Shown in pieces: positions 43,810-52,609 of a DNA stretch of 64,000 bases. The stretch covers positions 1-64,000 of the forward strand of contig JANYBW010000049.1 of the NCBI GenBank assembly GCA_025360585.1, given 5' to 3'. Below the pieces are notes generated by a model, which saw only the letters and a list, made by a program, of their open reading frames with translations, did not search any database and was not told where the DNA came from. Numbering within the stretch: the stretch's first letter is position 1; each line of letters starts with the position of its first letter. Source of the stretch: Actinomycetes bacterium. Its GTDB lineage: Bacteria > Actinomycetota > Acidimicrobiia > IMCC26256 > PALSA-610. Made by a program: the position numbers and the translations under genes.

Positions 43810-44963
43810 ACGACGCTTCCAACCGTTTCGCTGGAGAGCTCGTTGAACAACGCGAGAACGCGGGGATCGTCGATCTTGCGATCGGCGAGAAACTCAGCGA
43901 AGAGCTCGCTCGGAGTCCGGCCCGCGCGCGCAATGGCGCCGCGGGGCTGGACAGACTCTTCGGGTGGTGCGGCGATCATGACATCGACGGCTCTCGCGAA
44001 CATCGCTCGGACATCGTCGGCGAGCCCGGCCCGCAACGGCTCCTGGACCCGAACTCGTAACCAAACATCTTGCAACTGATCCGCGACTGCGCTGAGTTGT
44101 TCGAGTGTTCCTTCGATGGTCTGGAGCCGATCGGCGGTTCGGAGCTCCACGCCGCGGATCTTTGCGGGTGTGGTGGCCGTCGCTTCGATGATCAGCACCT
44201 GCGGTATGTTTGCGCCTTCGCCGAAATCAACTTGGATAGGTGAGCCGCAATACCAAGCCGGGCAACCCGCCGGTACCGACTGCGTTCGGTGGAGGTGCCC
44301 CAGCGCCACGTAGTGCCCCGCGATCGGAAACACTGACGCTGGTACGGCGTATTCGAATATCGAATGGGCTTCGCGTTCGCCGCCGCCGAACGTTGCGTTC
44401 ACGACGGTTGCATGGGCCAGCAAGATGTTGATCGTGTTGGGCTGCGGCTCACCAACGAGATGCTCGACCAACGAACGGTAATCGGCCGCATAGCCGCTTG
44501 TGGTTTTATCTCCGCTCAATTCGAATAGGTCTTTGGCCTTGACTGCGTGGCGTTGCGATACGAACGGTAAGCACGCCACCCGTGCGCGTTCTCCCGCTGG
44601 GTTTGTGATTTCGACCACACCACCGCGTTCAGGGGGCGCGGGATGGCCGAGGAGATGAATGCCTGCGGCTGCACACAGTGGACGCATCGCATCGAATGCT
44701 TGCGGGCTGTCGTGGTTACCCGCGATCACCAACACCTCGGCGCCCGTCGAACGCAACGCGAGCAGGGCGTTCCAAGCCACCTTTTGAGCATCTGGCGCGG
44801 GTGCCGACGTTTCGAAAACGTCGCCCGCAACGAGCACAACGTCGACCGCTTCGCGGCGAGCGATCGTCACGATCTCGTTGAGAACGCGCGCGTGTTCCTC
44901 AAGGCGCGACCGTCCCCGCAGCGCCTTGCCGACATGCCAATCCCCAGTATGCAAAAACTTCAC
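43806..44963 (-). CDS. sbcD: Exonuclease subunit SbcD (Mre11-like)
   Basis: 385 residues. Metal-binding phosphoesterase motifs are in order: HTGDWHVGK (residues 4-12), LVAGDVFE, AGNHDSPQAF, a later ATVVNATFGG region and YVALGHLHRTQ. Mn-dependent nuclease, partner of SbcC. First gene of the sbcD-sbcC-nurA operon; its stop overlaps the sbcC start. The start lies about 315 bp from the divergent amidase, and that gap holds a 151-bp repeat element. Confidence 0.94.
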   Translation of the reverse strand: MKFLHTGDWHVGKALRGRSRLEEHARVLNEIVTIARREAVDVVLVAGDVFETSAPAPDAQKVAWNALLALRSTGAEVLVIAGNHDSPQAFDAMRPLCAAAGIHLLGHPAPPERGGVVEITNPAGERARVACLPFVSQRHAVKAKDLFELSGDKTTSGYAADYRSLVEHLVGEPQPNTINILLAHATVVNATFGGGEREAHSIFEYAVPASVFPIAGHYVALGHLHRTQSVPAGCPAWYCGSPIQVDFGEGANIPQVLIIEATATTPAKIRGVELRTADRLQTIEGTLEQLSAVADQLQDVWLRVRVQEPLRAGLADDVRAMFARAVDVMIAAPPEESVQPRGAIARAGRTPSELFAEFLADRKIDDPRVLALFNELSSETVGSVV

Positions 44964-45278
44964 GGGCCTGACCGTACCAAGCGGCTCGGACAGCCATCAG
45001 GGCGGAACCCGCGAGCCTTAGAACGCGCGCCGATGGGTGAGAGGTATTCCGATGCAAGAATCCTCTTTCGCGCTCTCGTCGCTGCGCTCTGGGGCCGCTC
45101 GGGCCACGGGCGGCGCCGCGCTTCGTCGAGATCGGCCAGAATCCGTCGCCTTTTGGCGCGCATTCTTACTCCAGCCTCGCGCAATTGATGGGCCCGCAGG
45201 CGGTTCGATCACGCTACGGTCGTGGCATGAATCGTGCTGCGTATGGCGACTTGGTGCATGTTTCGAAGCGTCCGGCAA
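44964..45278. other. Intergenic region between sbcD and the amidase
   Basis: About 315 bp. It contains repeat element A (45018-45168) and then the short region holding the amidase ribosome site. No convincing gene; frames across it are not protein-like. Promoters for the two divergent genes should lie here, but I could not pick boxes with confidence. Confidence 0.7.
45018..45168 (+). mobile_element. MITE-like element, copy A (151 bp)
   Basis: Bounded by imperfect 16-bp terminal inverted repeats (45018-45033 and 45153-45168; 13 of 16 match), core AGAAYGCGCGCC. The whole element aligns to copy B at 53276-53425 in the opposite orientation with 22 differences in 151 positions by hand count and one single-base gap. 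It encodes no transposase, so it would be a non-autonomous element or a dispersed structural repeat. No clear target-site duplication seen. Confidence 0.75.
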
Positions 45279-46508
45279 ATGATGTTTGATTCGATTGCGG
45301 AGTGTGTGGCGGCATATCGCTCGGGCAAGGTTTCGGTGAGGGAGGCTATTACCACCCAGTTGGAAATGCTTCGTTCCGTTGATGAAACCTTGCACGCGGT
45401 GGCGTGGTTCGAAGACGAAGCGGTGCTCGCGCTTGCCGCCCAGCGCGATGAAGTGTTCGCACGTGATCCCACATCGATTGGTCCGTTGCACGGCGTGCCG
45501 ATCACGGTCAAAGACTGGATCGACGTTGAGGGATTTCCATGCGTCGGTGAATTCCCGAGGCTTGATCGCCGTCCAACTGTCGACGCGACCGTGGTTCGAC
45601 GGTTGCGAGCGGCGGGCGCGGTAATTATCGCCAAGACAAAAGCGTGGGGGCCCGAACCGCCCGCGGCGAAGGCTGCCTTGCATCCTGTCGACACTGCTCG
45701 CAGCCCAGGTGGATCGAGTACAGGCGAGGCGATTTCGGTGGTGACGCGCGCCTCGCTGATCGGAATCGGTAGTGATTCCGGGGGCAGTCTGCGTCTGCCC
45801 GCGTCGTGGTGCGGCGCGATTGGTTTTAAACCGACGTACGGCGCCGTCCCAGTGACGGGGCACTTTCCGCGCGTCGGTGAACGCCACGATGGGCGCACGC
45901 AGATCGGGCCGATGGCCCGTTCGATCGACGATGTTGCGCGCATCATGAGCGTCATCAGTGGAGTCGATCCTCTCGATCAGAGCGTGCCGCCGGTGGCACT
46001 CGATTGGAGTGCGGTGGATGTGCGCGGCGCGACGTTCGCCGTTGTTGACCCATTGGTCGAAGGGTTTGAGGTCGCGGCGGAAGTGGGCGCCGCGTTGGAA
46101 CGCTCCGCGACGCAACTCGAATCGATAGGCTTGCGGCGAGTGGCCTGGCGCGAACCGTTCTTTGGTCCGGCGCTCGATATCACGAATCGCTATTGGATGC
46201 GTTCGACACAAACCGGTTCACAGGTTGATCAACAGTTGATGGATTGGGACAAGTACCGCCACCAGTGTGCGAAAAAATCAGCAAATATTGATGTTTTGCT
46301 CGGACCGACGACCTTGACGGTCGCTCCGCTGCGATCACCCGTCACCGGTGATCATTTCGTCTGCACGCTTCCAGCCAGCCTCACCGGCGCGCCGGCGATC
46401 GCAATTCCCGCGGGGATTGACGGCAACGGCCTGCCGTTGTCCGTGCAGCTCATTGGGCGGCTGTGGCGAGATCAACAACTGCTGTCGGTCGCTCGACTGC
46501 TCGTCTAG
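45279..46508 (+). CDS. Amidase signature family protein
   Basis: 409 residues. The Ser-cisSer-Lys triad is visible: K78 in PITVKDW, the Ser pair in GGSSTG (146-147) and nucleophile S170 in GSDSGGSLRLPA, with the family Gly/Ser-rich core. Substrate unknown; the family includes acylamide hydrolases and GatA. It is not GatA, since no gatB/gatC neighbours and the C-terminus differs. Two adjacent ATGs (45279, 45282) are possible starts; a 20-codon frame (45227-45289) overlaps them. Confidence 0.88.
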   Translation: MMFDSIAECVAAYRSGKVSVREAITTQLEMLRSVDETLHAVAWFEDEAVLALAAQRDEVFARDPTSIGPLHGVPITVKDWIDVEGFPCVGEFPRLDRRPTVDATVVRRLRAAGAVIIAKTKAWGPEPPAAKAALHPVDTARSPGGSSTGEAISVVTRASLIGIGSDSGGSLRLPASWCGAIGFKPTYGAVPVTGHFPRVGERHDGRTQIGPMARSIDDVARIMSVISGVDPLDQSVPPVALDWSAVDVRGATFAVVDPLVEGFEVAAEVGAALERSATQLESIGLRRVAWREPFFGPALDITNRYWMRSTQTGSQVDQQLMDWDKYRHQCAKKSANIDVLLGPTTLTVAPLRSPVTGDHFVCTLPASLTGAPAIAIPAGIDGNGLPLSVQLIGRLWRDQQLLSVARLLV

Positions 46509-46571
46509 TTCACGTAAGGGGAAGCCGCATCCGGGCTCGCCGAGTTCGACCGGCGCAGGGCTCGGTGGTTA

Positions 46572-47624
46572 TCAGTGTCGAGTGATCCACTGGTTGGCCA
46601 TCGCGAACAGCCAGAGGGTGTACGCGTGCAACAGGTCGCCAAATTCCTTCGGCGCTTGGCCCGCGATCGCTCGGGCATGCGTGCCTTCCAAAATAATCCC
46701 GAGCCGGTAACACGCCAGCGTGAAATACCAGGGATAATCCGACATATCGCGCCCGCTCACCGCGCCGTAGTGCGCAACCAGCTCAGCGCGCGTCGCTTGG
46801 CCTTGAATCCAGGGAACTTGCGACGGTTTGCCTTCGGGGTCGCCCGGCTCGGACCATGCTTGCATCATCCACGCAAGATCGAGCAAGGGGTCGCCAAGCG
46901 TGGAGAGCTCCCAATCGACCATCGCCGCGAGCCGTGGTGCATCGTGCGCGAACATGACGTTGGCGAATTGATAGTCGCCGTGAATAATGCCGATCGTGCA
47001 CGACGATGGCTGGTTCGCCGTAAGCCAATCACCGACGCGATCAACATTGGGGATATCCGGTTTTCCATAGCCGGCGAGTTGTGAATAGCTCTCGAGGTGC
47101 GCGCGCCAACGGGGCGCTTGGCGTTCGACCCACTGCTCGGCTTTGCCAAAGTCTGCGAGCCCCGCGCGAACGTAATCAACCGCGCCGAGCTTTGCCGCTC
47201 CTTCGACGAGTTCCTCACCGAAGCGCCGTTGCCAATGTGAGTCGGTTGCGTACTGGCCGGGCAGTGTGCCCATTGGTGTGAAGCCATCGATCGCGCCCAT
47301 CACGTAAAATGTTGTGCCAATCACATCTAGTTCTGCGCAAACGTCGAAGAATTCAGGATGGGGAACACCGGAGCCTCGCAATGCAGAGAGGACGCGGGCT
47401 TCGCGCAACATGGTGTCGTTGCTCTTTGCCCGAAGATGACGGGGAGGGCGACGCAACACGCTAAGAGTGCCATCGGCGCGGGTCAGTTTGAAAATGTTGT
47501 TCTGGGAGCCACCCGTGAGCTGTTCAACCGCCATCACCGCGCCCGAGCCTGGGACATCGGAGGTTTCGATCCAAAGTTGCAGCGCCTCCCATTGTAGGAG
47601 CCCATCGAAATGATTCAAATCCAT
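46572..47624 (-). CDS. Phosphotransferase family protein (APH/ACAD10-11 type)
   Basis: 350 residues with an aminoglycoside-phosphotransferase/choline-kinase fold. GGSQNNIFKL is the nucleotide-binding strand, IIHGDYQFANVMF the catalytic loop (Asp and Asn) and MVDWELSTLGDPLLDLAWMM the metal-binding segment. This subtype is usually encoded beside acyl-CoA dehydrogenases, here 0.8 kb away, and in animals is fused to them as ACAD10/11, which phosphorylates 4-hydroxyacyl-CoAs. The start at 47624 is chosen; the frame is open 12 codons earlier. Divergent from a nitroreductase gene. Confidence 0.85.
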   Translation of the reverse strand: MDLNHFDGLLQWEALQLWIETSDVPGSGAVMAVEQLTGGSQNNIFKLTRADGTLSVLRRPPRHLRAKSNDTMLREARVLSALRGSGVPHPEFFDVCAELDVIGTTFYVMGAIDGFTPMGTLPGQYATDSHWQRRFGEELVEGAAKLGAVDYVRAGLADFGKAEQWVERQAPRWRAHLESYSQLAGYGKPDIPNVDRVGDWLTANQPSSCTIGIIHGDYQFANVMFAHDAPRLAAMVDWELSTLGDPLLDLAWMMQAWSEPGDPEGKPSQVPWIQGQATRAELVAHYGAVSGRDMSDYPWYFTLACYRLGIILEGTHARAIAGQAPKEFGDLLHAYTLWLFAMANQWITRH

Positions 47625-47690
47625 GATTGCAATTTGGTGCGTCGCGCGGCAAGTTGTCAAAGTCGACGGTGGGCATTACGTTCCGTTGCA

Positions 47691-48410
47691 ATGCACCACG
47701 TTGACCTATTCGAAGGCCTGGCCACGACCCGCGCGATCCGTCGCTATACCGACGCGCCGGTACCCGAAACAGATCTTGCCAAGATGTTGTTTGGTGCTAC
47801 TCGTGCCCCAAGCGGATCGAATCGTCAGCCCTTTCGATTCATCGTGCTGCGCGACAGCGAAATTGCGCGAGAAGCAAAAGCGATTGTTGGCGAGGCCGCT
47901 CGATCGCTCTGGGCCCACAAACGTTCACGAGACGGCTACGACACTGGTTCTGGAAAACAACTTGATTCGCCAAAGACGCGGATGGCCGCATCGATGGAGC
48001 AGTACGTTGCGAACTTCGAACGCGTTCCGGTGTTGATCCTGCCGGCGTTGTTGCGTCACCGCGAACCCACGCCAACTGAAGGTGCTTCGATCTATCCGGC
48101 ATGCCAAAATTTGTTGCTTGCCGCCCGTGCGCTGGGCTACGGTGGCGTGTTAACGAGTTGGCAAGCCGTGTGCGAAAACGAATTGAAAACATTGCTGAAT
48201 CTGCCGGAAAACGCGACGATCGCCGCGACCATCACCATTGGTGTGCCGGCCGGAAAGCATGGCCCGGTACGACGACGGCCACTACGCGAGCTTGTGTACG
48301 AAGACCAATGGGATCAAGCCCCATCGTGGGCAATCGATCCACCCGGTACCGAGTTCACGCAAGCTGGCCCACCGAAATTGTCACTGAATTCCCGAGCGAA
48401 TCCTCTTTAG
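47691..48410 (+). CDS. Nitroreductase family protein
   Basis: 239 residues. TTRAIRRYTDAPVPETDL and ATRAPSGSNRQPFRFIVLRD are the FMN-binding start; YPACQNLLLAARALGYGGVLTSW is the dimer-core helix. FMN-dependent NAD(P)H (or F420) oxidoreductase; substrate unknown. The start at 47691 was set before the conserved arginine motif; the frame is open 27 codons upstream, antisense to the phosphotransferase start. 31 bp before an acyl-CoA dehydrogenase on the same strand. Confidence 0.87.
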   Translation: MHHVDLFEGLATTRAIRRYTDAPVPETDLAKMLFGATRAPSGSNRQPFRFIVLRDSEIAREAKAIVGEAARSLWAHKRSRDGYDTGSGKQLDSPKTRMAASMEQYVANFERVPVLILPALLRHREPTPTEGASIYPACQNLLLAARALGYGGVLTSWQAVCENELKTLLNLPENATIAATITIGVPAGKHGPVRRRPLRELVYEDQWDQAPSWAIDPPGTEFTQAGPPKLSLNSRANPL

Positions 48411-48441
48411 CTCCGAACCCAATTCGAAAGTACAACTGACT

Positions 48442-49749
48442 ATGGCCTGGGATTTTTCTACTGAACCGGAATTTCAAGACAAGCTTGATTGGGTCCGTGA
48501 ATTTTTAAAGGGTGAAGTCGAATCACTCGACCTCGCACTTCCACACCACGTTGTGTACGACAAATCGCACCCGGTGCACTCGACCGTCTTGCCGCGTCTG
48601 CAGGAGCAAGTAAAGGCTCAAGGTTTGTGGGCGTGTCATCTCGGCCCTGATCTTGGCGGCCTTGGCTACGGCCAAACCAAACTCGCGTTACTCAACGAAA
48701 TCTTGGGCCGTTCTACTTGGGGCCCAATGACGTTCGGAACTCAAGCCCCCGACACCGGCAACGCGGAAATCCTGGCGCACTACGGTACTGAGGAACAAAA
48801 AAAGAAGTACCTCGAACCGTTGTTAAGCAACAAAATCGTTTCGTGTTTTTCGATGACGGAACCGCAGGGTGGTTCTGATCCTGGTGTGTTCGAATGTCGT
48901 GCGGTCAAAGACGGCGATGAATGGGTCATCAACGGCGAGAAGTGGTTCAGCTCAAACCTGCGTTTCGCGGCGTTCGCGATCGTGATGGCCGTCACCGATC
49001 CCGATGTTTCGATCTATCAAGGCGCATCGATGTTTTTGGTGCCGACCGACACTCCTGGCATCGAGATCATTCGTAACACTGGCCTCGGCGGCGAAGAGTT
49101 TGGCGAAGGTACCCACGCGTACGTTCGCTACAACAACGTTCGGGTGCCCGATGAGAATGTGTTGGGTGGCCCGGGGCAAGCCTTTGTGATAGCCCAAACT
49201 CGTTTGGGTGGTGGTCGTATTCATCACGCGATGCGTTCCGTTGGGATGTGCCAGCGTGCGCTCGACATGTTGTGTGAACGTGCGCTTTCGCGCACCACCC
49301 AAGGCGGTCCGCTTGCATCGAAACAGATGGTGCAGGAATACGTCGCGGATTCGTGGGTCGAGCTCCACCAATTCCGGTTGCAGGTGCTGCACGCCGCATG
49401 GACGATCGATCAGGTCGGCGGCCACAAAGCCCGTCGGGAAATTGCCGGTGTGAAGGTTGCGACCGCGAAAGTATTGAAAGACATTGTGTTTCGCGCTATG
49501 CACATCCACGGTTCTCTTGGGGTCTCGAACGAAATGCCGCTGATTGGAATGTGGAATATGGCGCCCGTCATGGGGATCGCCGACGGCCCCACCGAAGTAC
49601 ACAAGATCACGATCGCACGCCAGGTCTTGAAGGACTACAAACCGTCGGAGGGCTTGTTTCCGAGCGCGCATCTCCCCGAGAGAGTTGCTGCCGCGAAAGC
49701 TCGATTCCCGGAATTTCTCGAACATCAGATTCTCAACAACGAGATCTGA
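48442..49749 (+). CDS. Acyl-CoA dehydrogenase
   Basis: 435 residues. FAD enzyme of fatty-acid beta-oxidation. CFSMTEPQGGSDP is the FAD/substrate signature, INGEKWFSSNLRFA the middle domain, and GGRIHHAMRSVGMCQRALDMLCERALSRTTQGGPLASKQ, AMHIHGSLGVSNEMPL and DGPTEVHKITIARQVL the C-terminal helical domain. The pattern fits the ACAD10/11-like subgroup acting on longer or hydroxylated acyl chains. The ribosome site is weak. Convergent with herA, 43 bp apart. Confidence 0.92.
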   Translation: MAWDFSTEPEFQDKLDWVREFLKGEVESLDLALPHHVVYDKSHPVHSTVLPRLQEQVKAQGLWACHLGPDLGGLGYGQTKLALLNEILGRSTWGPMTFGTQAPDTGNAEILAHYGTEEQKKKYLEPLLSNKIVSCFSMTEPQGGSDPGVFECRAVKDGDEWVINGEKWFSSNLRFAAFAIVMAVTDPDVSIYQGASMFLVPTDTPGIEIIRNTGLGGEEFGEGTHAYVRYNNVRVPDENVLGGPGQAFVIAQTRLGGGRIHHAMRSVGMCQRALDMLCERALSRTTQGGPLASKQMVQEYVADSWVELHQFRLQVLHAAWTIDQVGGHKARREIAGVKVATAKVLKDIVFRAMHIHGSLGVSNEMPLIGMWNMAPVMGIADGPTEVHKITIARQVLKDYKPSEGLFPSAHLPERVAAAKARFPEFLEHQILNNEI

Positions 49750-49792
49750 TGTTCGGCCCGCCGCCCAGGGGTCTCGTGAAACGGTGCGCGAG

Positions 49793-51529
49793 CTAGCTCG
49801 GAAACTTGTCGAACGGGCTTGCGACAGCAACGTCCGCAGACGCGGCCGTGGAGAGGCTCGTGCCGTTCGCTGATGGTGACCCTGTCGCTACTTCATCGGG
49901 GCGAGTCGCCCATGCGGGAAACGGAAACTCAACCGTGAGCGGCACCGGAATTTCTGGTTGCATCACAAACATCGTCCCCGGTTTCGCGATCGTGGCCCGT
50001 TGCTGATGCGAGCGAGGCAAGAATCCGTACTCGGGCCGTCCGGCTTCGGCCGCGTCCAAACGCCCCACGACTCGTAACGCTGAGTTCGAAACGATTCTGC
50101 GCTCGACTTCGCTCGCCGTCTGTTGCGCTCCGATCAAGACGATGCCCAACGAACGCCCACGTTCAGCCACATCGAGCAGGATCTCTTTGATGGGGGAGGT
50201 TCCTTCGCGAGGCGCATACTTGTTGAGCTCATCGAGCACGACAAAGAGCAGCGGCTCACGCGTGCCTTGCTGTTCTTTGGTGTTGAACGTGCGCCGCAGG
50301 GTGACGCCAACCACGAACCGCTGCGCCCGATCGGGCAAGTTGTGAATATCAACGACGGTCACTTGCGCGCCCGTCGTGTTGATCGCTCGTTGCCGATCGC
50401 GCAACGGCACATCGCTACGAATCAGCCGTTCGAGCTTCGGTACCGCAGACCACAACCGTCGTAAAAATGCATTGACGGTTCCTTGCGAGTTTGGGCCCGC
50501 CCACGCTCGCCGTTCCTGATCGTCTTCGCTATTGACGCATTCTTCGATGAACGTCACCAGATCGTGCAACGTCCGCAACGAGACGCCGTTCATAGAAGCG
50601 GAACCGGATTCGGCATCAAGCAGCAATGCGTCGCAGAGCCGACGCGTGACTTGATGAATAACGGTCGTGTATTGGTTCCGTTCATCTTCAGCATCGGCGA
50701 AGACAAACGGCAAGAGTTCGTCTTGGCAGAACTCATACAACGTCCACCAAAAGGCTTCCACTCCGTGGAACCGGTTCGCGACATCGGGAGTGCCATTCGA
50801 GTCCTTGGCGCGCGCCGGGGCAAATACCTGCACACTTGCGAACGGCGCAGGCATCAGGCCCAGCTTGCGGTACTTTTCGCGTTGTGTATCGTCGAGCTTT
50901 GCGTTGTCGTGGTCAAGAAACAGCAGATCTTCGCCTTTCACGTTAAAGATCAGCGCTGCGCAATTGTGGGGCGCGACGAGACCCGGCGAGTTGAAGAGCG
51001 CATACAACAAGAAGGTTGCGTACGTGGTTTTCGTGGCGACACCCGATATGCCGCTGATGTTCACGTGCGCGCCGCGCGTGCCGTCGAGGAAATCGAGATT
51101 CGCGTACAACGGCAAACCGTCACGGCCCAAGCCGATAGGGATTTTGCGGTCCATCCGATCGAAATACAACGCAACGTCGCGTTCTTCGTTGGTGGCGCGC
51201 CGTACGGGCGCTCCCGGTGTAGGCGGTACGTAGACCTCGGGCTCAACCCGGGTCGCTAACACCCTTGCCGCTTCGCTCACTTGGGCGGGGAGCACACCGT
51301 CTTCGATGAGAAAAACGTCTGAGTCGTACTGCGCGCCTTCGTGGCGAGCTCGAACCTCACTCACGATCCCGCCGATCGTGATGATTTCGTCGCGGCCGGG
51401 CACCGTTCGTTCACACACCACGACATCATCAAGCTGGAGGTACTGATCCTCGGCCACCGCAACCCAGAAATCGAGTGGGGTCGAATCTTCAGTACCCAAA
51501 ACACGCCCCACGGGCACCACGTCAGTCAT
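49793..51529 (-). CDS. herA: HerA-like hexameric ATPase/helicase
   Basis: 578 residues. An N-terminal HAS-barrel-like domain (about 1-110, VPVGRVLGTEDSTPLDFWVAV) precedes a HerA/FtsK-type ATPase. The P-loop is GISGVATKT (residues 160-168), with Thr where the last Gly of Walker A is usual. Walker B is LLFVVLDELNKYAP; IVLIGAQQTASEVERRIVSNSALRVVGRLD follows, as in HerA. HerA drives DNA for NurA during end resection. nurA with sbcC/sbcD lies 5 kb downstream on the same strand. The long frame upstream of the ATG at 51529 is antisense to the SDR gene and rejected. Confidence 0.85.
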   Translation of the reverse strand: MTDVVPVGRVLGTEDSTPLDFWVAVAEDQYLQLDDVVVCERTVPGRDEIITIGGIVSEVRARHEGAQYDSDVFLIEDGVLPAQVSEAARVLATRVEPEVYVPPTPGAPVRRATNEERDVALYFDRMDRKIPIGLGRDGLPLYANLDFLDGTRGAHVNISGISGVATKTTYATFLLYALFNSPGLVAPHNCAALIFNVKGEDLLFLDHDNAKLDDTQREKYRKLGLMPAPFASVQVFAPARAKDSNGTPDVANRFHGVEAFWWTLYEFCQDELLPFVFADAEDERNQYTTVIHQVTRRLCDALLLDAESGSASMNGVSLRTLHDLVTFIEECVNSEDDQERRAWAGPNSQGTVNAFLRRLWSAVPKLERLIRSDVPLRDRQRAINTTGAQVTVVDIHNLPDRAQRFVVGVTLRRTFNTKEQQGTREPLLFVVLDELNKYAPREGTSPIKEILLDVAERGRSLGIVLIGAQQTASEVERRIVSNSALRVVGRLDAAEAGRPEYGFLPRSHQQRATIAKPGTMFVMQPEIPVPLTVEFPFPAWATRPDEVATGSPSANGTSLSTAASADVAVASPFDKFPS

Positions 51530-51620
51530 GGTGCCGACCGTAGCTGGTTGGATGGACTCCGGGATTTTGGTGGGCGTGGAGTTGCGGAATCCGCACGAAA
51601 AGCTCCGGGAAAGGCGAAAT

Positions 51621-51646
51621 GGGGTTGGGGTTTGGGGGGTGGGGGG
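51621..51646 (+). other. G-quadruplex-forming motif between herA and an SDR gene
   Basis: Four G-runs (G4-TT-G4-TTT-G6-T-G6) on the plus strand, with loops of 2, 3 and 1 bases. It lies 22 bp before the SDR ATG and about 90 bp upstream of the divergent herA start. It would be in the SDR 5' leader, or in the template strand for herA. Confidence 0.85.
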
Positions 51647-51667
51647 TGTTCGTGGGAAGATTGGCTT

Positions 51668-52534
51668 ATGCAGAATTTTGAGGGTCGAGTTGTTGCAATC
51701 ACTGGTGGTGCGAGCGGGATTGGCCTCGCTATGGCCCGTCGCTTTGGTGCCGCAGGCATGAAAGTTGCGATCGGCGACGTTGAAAAGACCGCGCTCGACA
51801 CGGCGATGGAAGCGCTCGCGGCGGAAGGCATCGAGGCAATGGGATTTGCCACCGATGTCACCGACCAAGGCCAAATGGATGCCTTCGCCCAAGCGGCTGT
51901 GAAAGCGTTCGGGGGCGTCCATATTTTCTGCAACAACGCGGGCGTTGGTGGTGGGGGCCTCAGCTGGGAGTCGCCGCTCAGCACCTGGGAATGGACCCTC
52001 GGCGTGAACCTTTGGGGTGTGATCCACGGCATCCGCAGTTTCGTGCCGCTCGTGCTCCAACACGACGAAGGCCACGTCGTCAACACGGCGTCGGTTGCCG
52101 GGCTCGTTGCTGCACCGTACATGGGCGCCTATAACGCCAGCAAACACGCGGTCGTTGCGCTGTCTGAGACGCTGTACCACGAGTTCGCGATCACGGGCGC
52201 GAAAGCGCACGTGTCGGTACTATGCCCCGGCTGGGTCAACACCGGCATTGCGGAATCCGAACGGAACCGTCCGGCGCACTTGACCGAAGCCGCCGACACT
52301 TCGCGCGAAGGCATGGAACAGTCCTCGGTCATGGCCGAGATGCTCAAGTCCATGATCTCAACCGGCATGGATCCCAGCGAAGTCGCGCAAGCCGTTTTCG
52401 ACGCGGTCGTCAACGAACAATTCTGGATTCAAACCCACGCCAAAACCGACGACGACATGTGGACCAAAGCCGTCAACAGTCGCCTTGATTCAGCACGCAA
52501 CCGCACCAACCCGCCGCTCAACCTCCTGGTCTAA
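51668..52534 (+). CDS. SDR family NAD(P)-dependent oxidoreductase
   Basis: 288 residues, classical short-chain dehydrogenase. TGGASGIG (residues 13-20), CNNAGVGG, NTASVAGLVAA and the YNASK catalytic pair are all present, with PGWVNTGI after it. Substrate unknown. The start at 51668 follows a G-rich tract that may include the ribosome site; the frame is open over 100 codons upstream antisense to herA. Divergent from herA, followed after 75 bp by comF. Confidence 0.9.
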   Translation: MQNFEGRVVAITGGASGIGLAMARRFGAAGMKVAIGDVEKTALDTAMEALAAEGIEAMGFATDVTDQGQMDAFAQAAVKAFGGVHIFCNNAGVGGGGLSWESPLSTWEWTLGVNLWGVIHGIRSFVPLVLQHDEGHVVNTASVAGLVAAPYMGAYNASKHAVVALSETLYHEFAITGAKAHVSVLCPGWVNTGIAESERNRPAHLTEAADTSREGMEQSSVMAEMLKSMISTGMDPSEVAQAVFDAVVNEQFWIQTHAKTDDDMWTKAVNSRLDSARNRTNPPLNLLV

Positions 52535-52560
52535 ACCAACGCGGCGCGCCGCATGTCCTA

Positions 52561-52588
52561 GGTTCACTGTCTCAGGTTCACTGTCTCA
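52561..52588. repeat. 14-bp tandem duplication before comF
   Basis: ggttcactgtctca twice in a row, 22 bp before the comF ATG. It lies where promoter or leader elements of comF are expected. Confidence 0.8.
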
Positions 52589-52609
52589 GGGGCCGTTTAC
52601 GGTGGGCTC

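Noticed and set aside
45018-45168. Element A as the 5' part of a small protein gene
   Set aside because: A frame from 45037 runs through it, but copy B carries differences that do not preserve a frame (including a one-base gap) and has no equivalent start, so it is non-coding.
45018-46211. A 397-codon minus-strand open frame opposite the amidase
   Set aside because: It mirrors a clear amidase and its 3' end falls in repeat element A; the composition is Arg/His-rich shadow sequence.
51530-52210. N-terminal extension of herA past the ATG at 51529
   Set aside because: It is antisense to a clear SDR gene and would cross the G-rich divergent promoter region.
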